The notes below the pieces were generated by a model that worked only from the letters and a program-made list of their open reading frames with translations, searched no databases and was not told the origin of the DNA. 64,000 nt of DNA from an uncultured beta proteobacterium (GTDB lineage: Bacteria > Pseudomonadota > Gammaproteobacteria > Burkholderiales > Burkholderiaceae). Numbering within the stretch: the first letter of the stretch is position 1; each line of letters begins with the position of its first letter. The position numbers and the translations under genes are program-made. Positions 8,217-17,331 of this stretch are shown piece by piece. The DNA is taken from positions 44,828-108,827 of the forward strand of contig CAIJNI010000068.1 in assembly GCA_903821995.1 (NCBI GenBank), read 5' to 3'.

Positions 8217-10799
8217 TTAGGTCAGGGATTTTTGAATGACTTCCATTACATCAGCGGAAAGCTTGGGGGTCGACAAAACACGCTCTAGTGATTTTTTCAT
8301 ATTAGTTTGATACGGGATAGCAAATTTTGTCCAACGATCCAAGCCTCGCGCTAATCTAGCAGCAACTTGTGGATTAATCAGATTAAGTTCTATGACCTGA
8401 TCTGCCCAAAAATCATAGCCTAATCCCGCACTATCATGAAATCCTGCCGGATTAGCTAAACAGAAAGAATGGATTAAGCTTCTGACGCGATTAGGATTTT
8501 TAATTTTAAAAGCAGAATGTGATTTTAAGCTTAATACATTTTCTAAAATATTGATATTTGGCTGCGGTTGTCTTGTCGCTTGTAGGCTAAACCATTTATC
8601 AATGACTAGGTCATCGCTTTCATAGCGCTTGTAGAAATCAGCTAGACATTCCTGAGCTTGGTTTGAGTTATTTTGAATAAGGCACGAAAGAGCCGCAAAA
8701 CGATCCGTCATATTGTTAGCTTGAGTGTACTGCTGGTAAGCTAGCTCATCCCCATGTGATGAAAATCCATCACACAGCATACTTAAAGCAAGATTTTTTA
8801 ATGCTCTTGCACCGGATTGTTTGGGGTCAGGTGAGTAAACTGCATTTGAGCAAAGTTGCTCATAGGTAATGAGCCAATCGTTTTTTAGTGCATTAGCAAA
8901 TAGGTTGCGAACGGAGTTTCTAGCTTGATGAATTTCTTGTGGATTAACAACGGTTACTTTTTCATGAAGAAAAATTTCAGTGGGCAGAGTAAGCGCTAAT
9001 TGCTTAAACGCTGGATCAAGTAGATTGTCTCTTAAAAGCGTTTGCCAAGCTGATATTAAAGCTGTTGAGTCTTGTGGCCTTTCTAAGATCGTATGAATAG
9101 CAAGGTTTTGTCCTGCTTCCCAACGGTTAAAAGGATCATCATCATTAGCAAATTGAAATAAAAGATCTTCATTGGATTGCTTGAATTTAAGATTTATTGG
9201 GGCAGAGAAATTACGATTAATCGATAGAATGGGTCGAGTATTTAAATCATTAAATATGAACGTTTCTGTTTGTTGTTTCAGTTCAATTAAAAACTCGGCA
9301 GAACTATTTTCTTTAGAAAGAAATTTAGTTTGCAGTGGGATATGAAAAGGTTCTTTATGACTTTGTCCTGGTGAGGGGCTACATGTTTGAGTTAATTTCA
9401 ATTGGTAACTCTTTTCGGTGGTGTCATAATTTTCTTCAACGATGACCTCAGGAGTGCCAGCTTGGCTATACCAGTTCCTAAATTGGTCGAGGTCAGCATG
9501 ATTAGCATCTGCCATTGCTGATACAAAATCATCACAAGTAACTGCTTGCCCATCGTGGCGTTTGAAATATAAATCCATGCCCTTTCGAAAACCAGAAATT
9601 CCTAGAAGGGTCTGTTGCATTCTGACGACTTCGGCACCTTTTTCATAGATAGTTACCGTATAGAAATTATTGATTTCTTGATAACTATCTGGACGAATGG
9701 GATGCGCCATGGGGCCAGCATCTTCTGGAAATTGCACCTGTCTTAAAAGTCTGACATCTTCTATACGTTTGACTGCTCTACCAGAAAGGCTACCCATGAG
9801 ATCAGCTGAAAATTCTTGGTCTCTAAAAACCGTAAGTCCTTCTTTTAGGGAGAGTTGAAACCAGTCTCTGCAGGTAACTCGGTTTCCAGTCCAGTTATGG
9901 AAATATTCGTGACCGACAACACTTTCAATATTTGCAAAGTCCGTATCTGTTGCAGTTTGTGCATCAGCCAGGACATACTTAGTATTAAAAATATTAAGTC
10001 CTTTATTCTCCATTGCCCCCATATTAAAATCCCCAACAGCAACAATCATAAATCGCTCTAAATCAAGTTCTAGTCCAAACCGTACCTCATCCCATCGAAT
10101 TGCATTGATGAGTGATTCCATTGCAAAGTCTGCTTTAGGTAAGTCCTTTTCTTCCACCCAAACTTCTAAAAGTTTTGTTTTGCCAGAGGAGCTGACGATA
10201 GATTGTTGTATGCAGCTTAATTTACCAGCAACAATCGCGAATAAATAACTAGGTTTTAAAAATGGGTCTTCCCAGACGGCCATATGCTTTGTATCGTTTA
10301 ACAATTTTTGTTCGATGAGATTGCCGTTAGAGAGTAAGACTGGGTAATCATTTTTATCAGCAATTAGCGTGACAGTAAATTTAGACAGGACATCTGGTTG
10401 ATCCAGATAGTAGGTTATTTTTCTAAAACCCTCAGCTTCGCACTGGGTAAAAAAATTATCATTTGAAACATAAAGGCCCATTAATGTTGTGTTTTCCTTT
10501 GGGCGGTTTGTGCAGATAATCTCTAGAGCACATATATCCGGTAGATTTTTGATGACTAATTCTTGGTGAGATAGTTCAAACTCATGGCACAAAATGCCAT
10601 CAATTTTGATAGAGATTAACTCAAGGTCTTCTCCTTTCAGAATTAATGGGCCCTGATTAAGTCTACGTATTTGTAAAACTGAAGTTATAACTGTTTTAAT
10701 TGGATTGAGCTCAAACTGAAGCGCTACTTGATCAATCGTAAATAAGGGTGGTGAGTAATCTTGGCGATGAAATGTGACAGAATTTTCGGTTTTCAGCAT
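8217..10799 (-). CDS. pepN: Aminopeptidase N (M1 family)
   Basis: Zinc metallopeptidase that removes N-terminal residues from peptides in the cytoplasm. It has the substrate motif GAMENKGLN and the zinc motif HEYFHNW with the downstream glutamate in KEGLTVFRDQEFS. The C-terminal half matches the helical PepN domain, and length (860) fits the enterobacterial PepN family. The frame is open to an ATG at 10838, but MLKTENSVTFHRQDYSPP at 10799 matches the usual family N-terminus, so I prefer that start. Neither start has a clear ribosome binding site. fbp follows downstream. Confidence 0.95.
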   Translation of the reverse strand: MLKTENSVTFHRQDYSPPLFTIDQVALQFELNPIKTVITSVLQIRRLNQGPLILKGEDLELISIKIDGILCHEFELSHQELVIKNLPDICALEIICTNRPKENTTLMGLYVSNDNFFTQCEAEGFRKITYYLDQPDVLSKFTVTLIADKNDYPVLLSNGNLIEQKLLNDTKHMAVWEDPFLKPSYLFAIVAGKLSCIQQSIVSSSGKTKLLEVWVEEKDLPKADFAMESLINAIRWDEVRFGLELDLERFMIVAVGDFNMGAMENKGLNIFNTKYVLADAQTATDTDFANIESVVGHEYFHNWTGNRVTCRDWFQLSLKEGLTVFRDQEFSADLMGSLSGRAVKRIEDVRLLRQVQFPEDAGPMAHPIRPDSYQEINNFYTVTIYEKGAEVVRMQQTLLGISGFRKGMDLYFKRHDGQAVTCDDFVSAMADANHADLDQFRNWYSQAGTPEVIVEENYDTTEKSYQLKLTQTCSPSPGQSHKEPFHIPLQTKFLSKENSSAEFLIELKQQTETFIFNDLNTRPILSINRNFSAPINLKFKQSNEDLLFQFANDDDPFNRWEAGQNLAIHTILERPQDSTALISAWQTLLRDNLLDPAFKQLALTLPTEIFLHEKVTVVNPQEIHQARNSVRNLFANALKNDWLITYEQLCSNAVYSPDPKQSGARALKNLALSMLCDGFSSHGDELAYQQYTQANNMTDRFAALSCLIQNNSNQAQECLADFYKRYESDDLVIDKWFSLQATRQPQPNINILENVLSLKSHSAFKIKNPNRVRSLIHSFCLANPAGFHDSAGLGYDFWADQVIELNLINPQVAARLARGLDRWTKFAIPYQTNMKKSLERVLSTPKLSADVMEVIQKSLT

Positions 10800-11025
10800 G
10801 ATATTTATTTTATTGGGGAATATATCAATCATAACCAAATGAAAGATATGAAAAAAAATATCTTTATGACAAAATAAAGAATATATAGTAAAAAACTATC
10901 ATAAATTTATATAAATACAATTTAACTATTTAGGTATTAACTCTTAAACTACGTTTGTCGATGAATTAAGTAATTTTGGTTTCATAGACATTCATAAAAG
11001 ATATTTAACTTAAATGGAGTTATAA

Positions 11026-11460
11026 ATGGCAACTTTAAAAGGTTCTAAAACAGAAAATTGCTTGAAAGAAGCATTTGCAGGCGAGTCAATGGCAAATCGT
11101 CGTTATTTGTATTTCGCAAACATGTGTGACATCGCTGGTGAAAATGATGTTGCAGCTTTGTTCCGCTCAACTGCAGAGGGTGAAACTGGTCATGCACACG
11201 GTCACATGGAGTTTTTAATTGATGGTGGTGCAGGTGAGCCCGGAACTGGTTTGCCAGGTCGCACACCAAAAGAGGCTTTAGAAGCAGCTGTTCATGGTGA
11301 AACACATGAATACACAGATATGTATCCAGGAATGGCTAAGACAGCACGCGATGAAGGCTTTGATGAAGTTGCTGATTGGTTTGAGACTTTAGCTAAAGCT
11401 GAACGTTCACACGCGAACAGATATCAAAGAGCGTTAAACGAGTTAGTTGCTGCGCAATAA
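11026..11460 (+). CDS. Rubrerythrin-type diiron protein without rubredoxin domain
   Basis: Ferritin-like four-helix diiron protein of 144 residues, probably reducing hydrogen peroxide in the cytoplasm. The helix motifs [35 protein letters not shown] and [14 protein letters not shown] supply the expected Glu and His ligands. It lacks the C-terminal rubredoxin domain of classical rubrerythrin, having only one Cys pair-free core, so electrons must come from another protein. GGAG stands 8 bases before the ATG. The neighbours at 11548 (Fe-S oxidoreductase) and 12908 (DUF3501) form a set I recall beside rubrerythrins in other proteobacteria, which suggests they form the partner pathway. Confidence 0.93.
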   Translation: MATLKGSKTENCLKEAFAGESMANRRYLYFANMCDIAGENDVAALFRSTAEGETGHAHGHMEFLIDGGAGEPGTGLPGRTPKEALEAAVHGETHEYTDMYPGMAKTARDEGFDEVADWFETLAKAERSHANRYQRALNELVAAQ

Positions 11461-11479
11461 GTAAATAAAAGTTTTTTTA

Positions 11480-11507
11480 GGATTCCTCACCTTCGGGTTG
11501 GGAATCC
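11480..11507 (+). terminator. UUCG-loop hairpin after the rubrerythrin gene
   Basis: GGATTCC pairs with GGAATCC, continuing through a G-U pair, one mismatch and ACC/GGT to a TTCG tetraloop. It is a very stable stem, but only a short T run (TTTT at 11517-11520) follows after AAAAAA. It may lower read-through so that rubrerythrin is made in excess over the two downstream genes, or protect the upstream mRNA 3' end. Confidence 0.7.
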
Positions 11508-11547
11508 GATAAAAAATTTTTAAGTTGCATCATTTTGGAGAATTGTA

Positions 11548-12888
11548 ATGAAACGAGAAGGAAACCTAGAGGCACCCACAAGGCATCCTTTAGACTGGAA
11601 GAATCCAGAATTTTATGATCAAGCGAAATTGGATGTTGAGTTAGAAAGAGTATTTGATATTTGCCATGGTTGTCGAAGGTGTGTGAGTTTATGTGGATCT
11701 TTCCCATCTTTATTTGACCTCGTTGATGCTACTGAGGATGGTGAAGTTCATGGCATAGATAAAAAGGATTACGCTGCAGTTGTAGACCAATGTTATTTGT
11801 GTGACCTTTGCTATATGACCAAGTGTCCTTATGTCCCACCCCATGAGTGGAACTTAGATTTTCCTCATTTAATGCTGCGCGCTAAAGCAGTCAAGCATGA
11901 AAATAAGGGAACTAGTTTTAGGGATAATTTATTATCATCTACCGATAAGCTAGGAAGCTTTGCAGGTATTCCAATTGTGACTCAAGCAGTTAATGCCATT
12001 AATAAGATTCCTGCAGTACGAACCGTAATGGAGTCAACCTTAGGCGTTGATAAAAATGCTTGGATACCAGAGTATGCGCCTAAAAAATTCAAGCAACTTG
12101 CCACGAAGTCTTCTGCATGGCCCGTTAAAAACGGCACTAAGACTCCTGGTAAAGTGGTTATTTATGCGACCTGTTTCATTAATTACAATGAGCCAGGAAT
12201 TGGTCAAGATCTTATTAAGTTACTCGATCATAATGAGATCCCCTATGAGCTCGTGAATAAAGAGGCATGTTGTGGCATGCCTAAGTTAGAGCTTGGCGAT
12301 TTGAATGAAGTTGAGAAACTAAAGGATATAAATATCCCTCAACTGAGTAAATTTGCTAAAGAAGGCTATGCCATCCTCACGCCTATTCCTTCCTGTACCT
12401 TAATGTTTAAGCAAGAGTTACCTTTAATGTTCCCTGATGAAGTTGATGTGCAGTTGGTGAAAGAAGCGATGTGGGATCCTTTTGAGTATTTGATTGCAAG
12501 GAAAAAAGACGGTTTACTTAAAGAGGACTTTAAGGAAGAACTAGGTCATGTGAGTTATCACGTCCCCTGCCATTCACGAGTACAAAACGTAGGTAAGAAG
12601 ACCGCTGAAACCTTAGAGATGATTCCTGGCACAACAGTGAATGTGGTTGAAAGATGTTCTGGGCATTCAGGTACGTGGGGAGTTAAAAAAGAGTTTCATG
12701 CTATGGCAATGAAAATTGGTAAGCCAGTGTTTAAAAATATGGCGAATAACGAGCCGGATTATATTAGTTCAGATTGCCAGTTGGCTGGACATCATATTGA
12801 ACAGGGAATGGCAGAGGCTGGCTTAAAGCAAGCAAAAATGATGCACCCTATTTCTTTGGTAGTGAAGGCTTACGGTTTAGCAGAATGA
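11548..12888 (+). CDS. Fe-S oxidoreductase, GlpC/HdrB-like (CCG domain)
   Basis: Soluble electron-transfer protein of 446 residues. Two [4Fe-4S] binding motifs lie near the N-terminus: C39, C42, C45, C49, then C82, C85, C88, C93; the second has four instead of three residues before the last Cys. The C-terminal half carries two cysteine-rich CCG-type modules: CFINYNEPG...CCGMPKLELGD, and PCHSRVQNVG...CSGHSGTWG, where the second has CSG in place of CCG. The family includes GlpC, LutA and HdrB, which pass electrons between flavins, quinones or thiols. Placement between rubrerythrin and DUF3501 suggests it feeds electrons to the rubrerythrin; this is inference. Confidence 0.88.
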   Translation: MKREGNLEAPTRHPLDWKNPEFYDQAKLDVELERVFDICHGCRRCVSLCGSFPSLFDLVDATEDGEVHGIDKKDYAAVVDQCYLCDLCYMTKCPYVPPHEWNLDFPHLMLRAKAVKHENKGTSFRDNLLSSTDKLGSFAGIPIVTQAVNAINKIPAVRTVMESTLGVDKNAWIPEYAPKKFKQLATKSSAWPVKNGTKTPGKVVIYATCFINYNEPGIGQDLIKLLDHNEIPYELVNKEACCGMPKLELGDLNEVEKLKDINIPQLSKFAKEGYAILTPIPSCTLMFKQELPLMFPDEVDVQLVKEAMWDPFEYLIARKKDGLLKEDFKEELGHVSYHVPCHSRVQNVGKKTAETLEMIPGTTVNVVERCSGHSGTWGVKKEFHAMAMKIGKPVFKNMANNEPDYISSDCQLAGHHIEQGMAEAGLKQAKMMHPISLVVKAYGLAE

Positions 12889-12907
12889 CATTTAATTGAG
12901 AATAAAG

Positions 12908-13513
12908 ATGATGAAAAGAGAAGAAATAACAGGAAAATTATTGCGCGATCAACTAATGACATTAGAGACCTATCATAAGGCTAGACCGCAATTTCGTGAA
13001 AAAGCGATTGCAGAGAGAAAGAAACGAACTATTCGGCTTGGTGAGCATTTAAGTCTTATATTTGAAAATACTTTTTTAATCCAATATCAAATTCAAGAAA
13101 TATTAAGAGTTGAAAAGGTGTTTACGGAAGAAGGGATTGAAGATGAGTTACAAGCTTATATTCCATTAATTCCAGATGGATCCAATTTTAAAGCCACAAT
13201 GATGCTTGAGTATCCCAATGAAGCAGACCGACACATTGCATTGGCTAAACTAATTGGTGTAGAGGATAGAACCTTTATTCAAATAGAAGGTCAGCCAAGA
13301 GTTTATGGTATTGCGGATGAAGATTTAGATCGATCGACTGCAACAAAGACTTCGGCAGTTCATTTTATAAGGTATGAGTTAACGCTTGATATGAAAAGGG
13401 CCCTACAGGCAGGAGCTCAAATGATGATAGGGTGCGACCATTCACAGTACCCCATGCATGTCGATTCCATTGCCCCAGAAACATTAGCTTCATTCATCAG
13501 CGATTTAACATGA
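12908..13513 (+). CDS. DUF3501 family protein
   Basis: Soluble protein of about 200 residues and unknown biochemical function. I recognise it as DUF3501 from the opening MKREEIT, the stretch LSLIFENTFLIQYQIQEILRVEK and the C-terminal DHSQYPMHV. No metal-binding Cys motif is evident, and it has neither signal peptide nor membrane segment. An upstream TTG (12896) is in frame, but the ATG pair at 12908/12911 gives the family-like start. It is the third gene of the rubrerythrin operon, 19 bases after the Fe-S protein, so a role in the same peroxide or electron pathway is likely. Confidence 0.85.
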   Translation: MMKREEITGKLLRDQLMTLETYHKARPQFREKAIAERKKRTIRLGEHLSLIFENTFLIQYQIQEILRVEKVFTEEGIEDELQAYIPLIPDGSNFKATMMLEYPNEADRHIALAKLIGVEDRTFIQIEGQPRVYGIADEDLDRSTATKTSAVHFIRYELTLDMKRALQAGAQMMIGCDHSQYPMHVDSIAPETLASFISDLT

Positions 13514-13572
13514 TTCTGAGTCAAAAAAATAGTCAAGTTAAAAGTGGAAGATTTTTGTTGGATAATAGCTAG

Positions 13573-14478
13573 GTGAAATTATCTAACACTTTTGACTTTG
13601 TGCTGCTGAGTGCTTTGTGGGGCGGATCCTATCTGTTTATCAGATATACAGTAGGTTACATAGAGCCAATTGCCTTAGCTGAAATGAGAATGCTCACCGC
13701 AAGTATTGTATTAGGACTTTTAGTCCTATCTAAAAAAGAGTGGCGACAGCAAGTTTTTAGTTATCGAAAGAAATTAAGAACTTTATCGATAGTGGCGTTC
13801 TTTAACTCGGCTTTTCCTTTTGCAGTAATTACATACTCCATGCAACATATGAGCGCTGGGGTTGGGGCCGTGATTAATTCCACATCTCCTATATGGACTG
13901 CAATTGTTGGGGTCATTTGGTACCGAAATGTGATGGGATGGAGTAAGTATTTAGGTTTGGTTTTAGGATTTTTTGGGATTATTTTTTTAATGTGGGGTAA
14001 GGCGAGCTTTACGAATGATGGCTTAGGTTTTGCCATATTAGCCAGCATGATTGGGACATTCTCATATGGGATTTCATCCAACTACATTAAACATTATGCG
14101 AATGATTTTGAGCCCATACCCATGACTTTTATCACCATGTTTATTGGTGCGCTGATGTTGTTATTGCCTGCATTAACGCAAATTCCAACTGAGCCTATGC
14201 CAATTTCAGCATGGGCAGGAATGCTTTGCTTAGGTGTTGGATCAACTGCAATAGCGTATATTCTATTTTATAGACTTGCAACGAATACCAGTGCGACACT
14301 GGCGATTACGGTTACTTTTTTAGTGCCTGTTTTTGGAATGTTGTGGGGTTGGTTGTTCTTAAATGAAACCTTAACATTGCACATGATGGTTGGTGCTGGG
14401 ATTGTTTTATTAGGAACGGGATTAACGGTCGGTGTTATTAATTTTGATCGTTTTAGAACCAAACCAAAGTTTCTCTAG
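13573..14478 (+). CDS. EamA/DMT-superfamily transporter
   Basis: Inner-membrane metabolite exporter of 301 residues with ten hydrophobic segments in two EamA repeats (about 5-135 and 145-290). ALWGGSYLFIR near the start and the repeat at GFFGIIFLMWG / GIVLLGTGLTVG are typical. Members export amino acids or other small metabolites; the substrate is not readable. The start is a GTG at 13573 giving MKLSNTFDFVLLSALWGG. It follows DUF3501 by 59 bases and converges on tupC with only 7 bases between stops. Confidence 0.9.
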   Translation: MKLSNTFDFVLLSALWGGSYLFIRYTVGYIEPIALAEMRMLTASIVLGLLVLSKKEWRQQVFSYRKKLRTLSIVAFFNSAFPFAVITYSMQHMSAGVGAVINSTSPIWTAIVGVIWYRNVMGWSKYLGLVLGFFGIIFLMWGKASFTNDGLGFAILASMIGTFSYGISSNYIKHYANDFEPIPMTFITMFIGALMLLLPALTQIPTEPMPISAWAGMLCLGVGSTAIAYILFYRLATNTSATLAITVTFLVPVFGMLWGWLFLNETLTLHMMVGAGIVLLGTGLTVGVINFDRFRTKPKFL

Positions 14479-14485
14479 GTCCAAT

Positions 14486-15196
14486 CTATTGGCTACTCCA
14501 GCCTAATTTTCTTTCAATAAAACGTTGACCTAATTCTGTTTGTGGTTTCTGAAAAAAAGTTCTAGTCTTACCAGTTTCAATCACTTCACCTTGAGATAGA
14601 AAAACAATATCTTCTGAGAGTCGCTTGACCTGAGCTAAATCATGACTCGCGATTAAAAACTTAGTCCCATTAATAATCATTTTTTTGATGAGTAATTCAC
14701 TTTGGTCTGTTGCGCTTGGATCAATACTCGATGTGGGTTCGTCTAACAGCACAAGATCTGCCCCTAATAATTGGGCTCGAGCTAAAAAAACACGTTGTTT
14801 TTCACCAGCTGAAATCTTTGTTGCAGGTCTATCTGCAATTTTCATTAGTCCAAAATCCATTAATGCTTCTTCAATTTGTGCGTGAGTTAATTTCTTGACG
14901 CGTCCTTTAAGCATTTTTAAGTTATCTCGGACTGACATTTTTATTAAATGGGCATCATGAAGTACCATGGATGTTGATTTAAATTCTGAATAGATTTTTC
15001 CTGCAGTTGGCAATAGTAATCCTTGGATCAATTTTAAGAGAGTGGTTTTCCCAGAACCATTTGGTCCAATGATTGCGGTGACAGAATGTACAGACAAAGA
15101 GAGTTCTGGAATTCTTAATATAAGTTCCGAGCGCAAATTTTCATTTGAGTTGTATTCGATATCTCTCATAGAGATAGTCAGTATTTGATCAGCCAT
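14486..15196 (-). CDS. tupC: Tungstate ABC transporter ATP-binding protein
   Basis: Cytoplasmic ATPase of 236 residues powering the TupAB importer. Walker A is GPNGSGKTTLLKLI (about residues 42-55), the signature ISAGEKQRVFLARAQLL and Walker B ADLVLLDEPTSSID. It overlaps the end of tupB by 8 bases, a sign of translational coupling. Assignment to tungstate rather than phosphate or molybdate rests on the partner genes. Confidence 0.9.
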   Translation of the reverse strand: MADQILTISMRDIEYNSNENLRSELILRIPELSLSVHSVTAIIGPNGSGKTTLLKLIQGLLLPTAGKIYSEFKSTSMVLHDAHLIKMSVRDNLKMLKGRVKKLTHAQIEEALMDFGLMKIADRPATKISAGEKQRVFLARAQLLGADLVLLDEPTSSIDPSATDQSELLIKKMIINGTKFLIASHDLAQVKRLSEDIVFLSQGEVIETGKTRTFFQKPQTELGQRFIERKLGWSSQ

Positions 15197-15884
15197 ATTT
15201 CGCTTCAGTATTACTTTTTAAGAAGTAAATCAAAACATTAACGATTAAAACAATTGCAAGCAAAACAAAGCCCAAAGCCAGAGCTAGTGGTAAATCGCCC
15301 TTACTGGTCTCTAATGAAATTGCCGTAGTCATAGTTCTAGTGGAATGTGCAATATTGCCGCCGACAATCATGACGGCGCCGACTTCAGAAATGGCCCTAC
15401 CAAAGCCAGCCAAAATAGCAATACTAAGAGAAAAACGACAATCCCAAAGAATCCATTTAATTCGAGAAATCACCCCTAGACCGAGTGCCTTTAGTGTTTC
15501 ACCATGAATATTCCAACCGTCAGCGATGATTTGTCGTGAGAGTGCTGCGATGATTGGGGTAGTGAGAATAGTTTGCGCTAGGATCATCCCCTTAATCGAA
15601 AATAACCAATTCAGATTACCCAAAGGTCCATTTCTAGTAAGTAAGAGATACACAAGAACACCAACAATGACAGTGGGAATACTCATCAAGCTATTTAAAA
15701 GAATGATGACAAGGCGTCTTCCCCAAAAATGTTGAGTTGCAACAAAGCCTCCTAGAGGAAGGCCCAAAAGGGTCCCCAGAAACAGTGCTGAAATACTGAC
15801 TTCAAGTGAAACCCAGATGATGTGCCAGACATCAACATTCAACTGAAGCAGAAGTTCAATTGCTTGGCTAAACTCATTCAACAT
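15189..15884 (-). CDS. tupB: Tungstate ABC transporter permease
   Basis: Inner-membrane permease of 231 residues with about five to six helices and the BPD_transp_1 coupling loop (ALGLGVISRIKWILWDCRFSLSIAILAGFGRAISEVGAVMIVGGN, split here only by naming its core EVGAVMIVGGN). The frame is open to 15989 but that would overlap tupA deeply. The ATG at 15884 (MLNEFSQAIELLLQLN) gives the usual TupB N-terminus and an 17-base gap after tupA. AGGA lies upstream, somewhat distant from the start. Confidence 0.9.
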   Translation of the reverse strand: MLNEFSQAIELLLQLNVDVWHIIWVSLEVSISALFLGTLLGLPLGGFVATQHFWGRRLVIILLNSLMSIPTVIVGVLVYLLLTRNGPLGNLNWLFSIKGMILAQTILTTPIIAALSRQIIADGWNIHGETLKALGLGVISRIKWILWDCRFSLSIAILAGFGRAISEVGAVMIVGGNIAHSTRTMTTAISLETSKGDLPLALALGFVLLAIVLIVNVLIYFLKSNTEAKYG

Positions 15885-15901
15885 GAAGTTAGGTACCGAT
15901 C

Positions 15902-16729
15902 CTATTGAGAGGCATTTGGAAAAAACAATTGTTGACCAGATATTTTGTAGGAGGCAATTATTTTTTGACCTTCCGGAGATATAAGCCAATCTATAAACAT
16001 TTGTCCCTCTTTTACTTTAGTTTGTGGATTTTTGTCAGGATTAACCAGCATGACCCCATATTGGTTAAATAGTTGTGAATCACCTTCAAATAGAATTTTT
16101 AAATCGCCACGGTTTTTAAAGGAAATCCATGTGCCACGGTCAGCTAGAATATAGGCGTTCATTGCTGAAGCCGTATTAAGTGCAGGCCCCATACCAGATC
16201 CTGTTTCTTTATACCAAGCTTGTTTTGTGGCGCTTGGGCTCATAGCAATCATGTTCCAATAGCGTAATTCAGCAGCATGAGTACCACTTTTGTCTCCTCT
16301 AGAAACAAATGTAGCTCCTTGGTTATATATTCTTGTGAATACAGTTTGAGTATCTTTGCTTTGCGCTATATTTGCAGGATCCGTTTTAGGGCCAATTAAT
16401 ACAAAATCGTTATACATGACGTTGTAGCGAGTTCGACTAAACCCTTGGGATAAAAATTTTTCTTCAGCTTGTTTATCATGAACGAGCACCACATCAGCAT
16501 CACCACGGCGGCCCATATCCAGGGCTTGGCCTGTTCCGACAGCTACAGCTTTAGCAATAATTCCAGTTTTCTTTTCAAAGGCGGGTAATAGAAATTCCAA
16601 TAGCCCAGATTGCTCTGTCGACGTGGTCGATGCAATCACGATTGAGGTTTGTGCAAAGAGTGGATGTATTGTCAGGAATGCCAATAAAGGAATACTGATC
16701 AATTTCAGGGATTTAAGATAGAGCCACAT
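15902..16729 (-). CDS. tupA: Tungstate ABC transporter substrate-binding protein
   Basis: Periplasmic binding protein of 275 residues with a signal peptide (about 1-26, ending LFAQ). After cleavage come IVIASTTSTEQSGLL, the TupA-type oxyanion motif, then GTGQALDMGRRGDADVVLVHD and SRGDKSGTHAAELRYWN, both characteristic of tungstate/molybdate-binding TupA proteins rather than PstS or ModA. It is the first gene of tupABC. The start ATG sits inside a 28-bp tandem duplication that also supplies a second, out-of-frame ATG 28 bases upstream. Confidence 0.93.
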   Translation of the reverse strand: MWLYLKSLKLISIPLLAFLTIHPLFAQTSIVIASTTSTEQSGLLEFLLPAFEKKTGIIAKAVAVGTGQALDMGRRGDADVVLVHDKQAEEKFLSQGFSRTRYNVMYNDFVLIGPKTDPANIAQSKDTQTVFTRIYNQGATFVSRGDKSGTHAAELRYWNMIAMSPSATKQAWYKETGSGMGPALNTASAMNAYILADRGTWISFKNRGDLKILFEGDSQLFNQYGVMLVNPDKNPQTKVKEGQMFIDWLISPEGQKIIASYKISGQQLFFPNASQ

Positions 16730-16782
16730 TTAAATATAAGGGATAATTAGTAATCATTTAAATATAAGGGATAATTAGTAAT
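16727..16782. repeat. Perfect 28-bp tandem duplication across the tupA start
   Basis: Copies at 16727-16754 and 16755-16782 are identical. Read on the minus strand, each ends in TATATTTAAATG, so the start codon and an AT-rich -10-like element are both duplicated. The upstream ATG (16757) is out of frame with tupA and would encode a 14-codon ORF ending in TAA within the tupA coding region. Confidence 0.95.
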
Positions 16783-16857
16783 GATTGGGTCAAGAACAAT
16801 CTATTATCTACGTGTTTTAGTGATGTGAGTAAACCGCCTTTATTTTATTGAAAAAAT

Positions 16858-17331
16858 ATGAAAATCTTAAAAGACAATATCCTTTCCCTGGTTTTATCGG
16901 GCGCCTTAACTTTATTTCTGACTCAAGCATCAGCTCAAGTGGCTGTTAATGGAAATATCCAGGTTGGTAACACCTTTATTCGAGGGACGGTATCTGGCCA
17001 AACAGCGACAGGTGGATTTTTAGTGATTACCAATAGTGGTTCAGTATCAGATAAGTTGATTGGTGTTTCAAGTTCAACGATTGGAGAACTAGAGATTCAT
17101 GAGATGAAGATGGAAGGTAACCGGATGCTCATGCGTGAGATTTCAGCATTAGAAATACCTGCTAAAAGTAAGGTTGAGTTAAAGCCAGGAGGCTATCACT
17201 TGATGATTACTGGGCTAAAGAAACCACTTCAAGAAGGGGAGATTTTGCCGATTCGTTTGAAATTTGAAAAAGCAGGCGAACTTACTGTAGATTTCCCAGT
17301 TAAATCTTTATCCACAATGAAGATGCACTAA
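16858..17331 (+). CDS. Periplasmic copper chaperone PCu(A)C
   Basis: Exported copper(I) chaperone of 157 residues thought to deliver copper to cytochrome c oxidase. A signal peptide (about 1-27, ending TQASAQ) precedes the PCuAC domain with its Met/His copper motif: HEMKMEGNRMLM followed about 20 residues later by GGYHLM, fitting the H(M)x10Mx21HxM pattern. The C-terminal MKMH adds possible ligands. It is divergent from tupA, and its stop codon lies in the loop of a 13-bp hairpin that separates it from convergent ilvD. Confidence 0.92.
   Translation: MKILKDNILSLVLSGALTLFLTQASAQVAVNGNIQVGNTFIRGTVSGQTATGGFLVITNSGSVSDKLIGVSSSTIGELEIHEMKMEGNRMLMREISALEIPAKSKVELKPGGYHLMITGLKKPLQEGEILPIRLKFEKAGELTVDFPVKSLSTMKMH

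Noticed and set aside
10905..10916. Perfect palindrome ATTTATATAAAT between pepN and rubrerythrin
   Set aside because: Contains only A and T in a very AT-rich gap; likely by chance. A nearby ATAGT/ACTAT dyad (10885-10899) is equally weak.
15884..15989. Longer tupB frame starting at 15989
   Set aside because: It would overlap the tupA coding region by nearly 90 bases, and its extra residues are not TupB-like.
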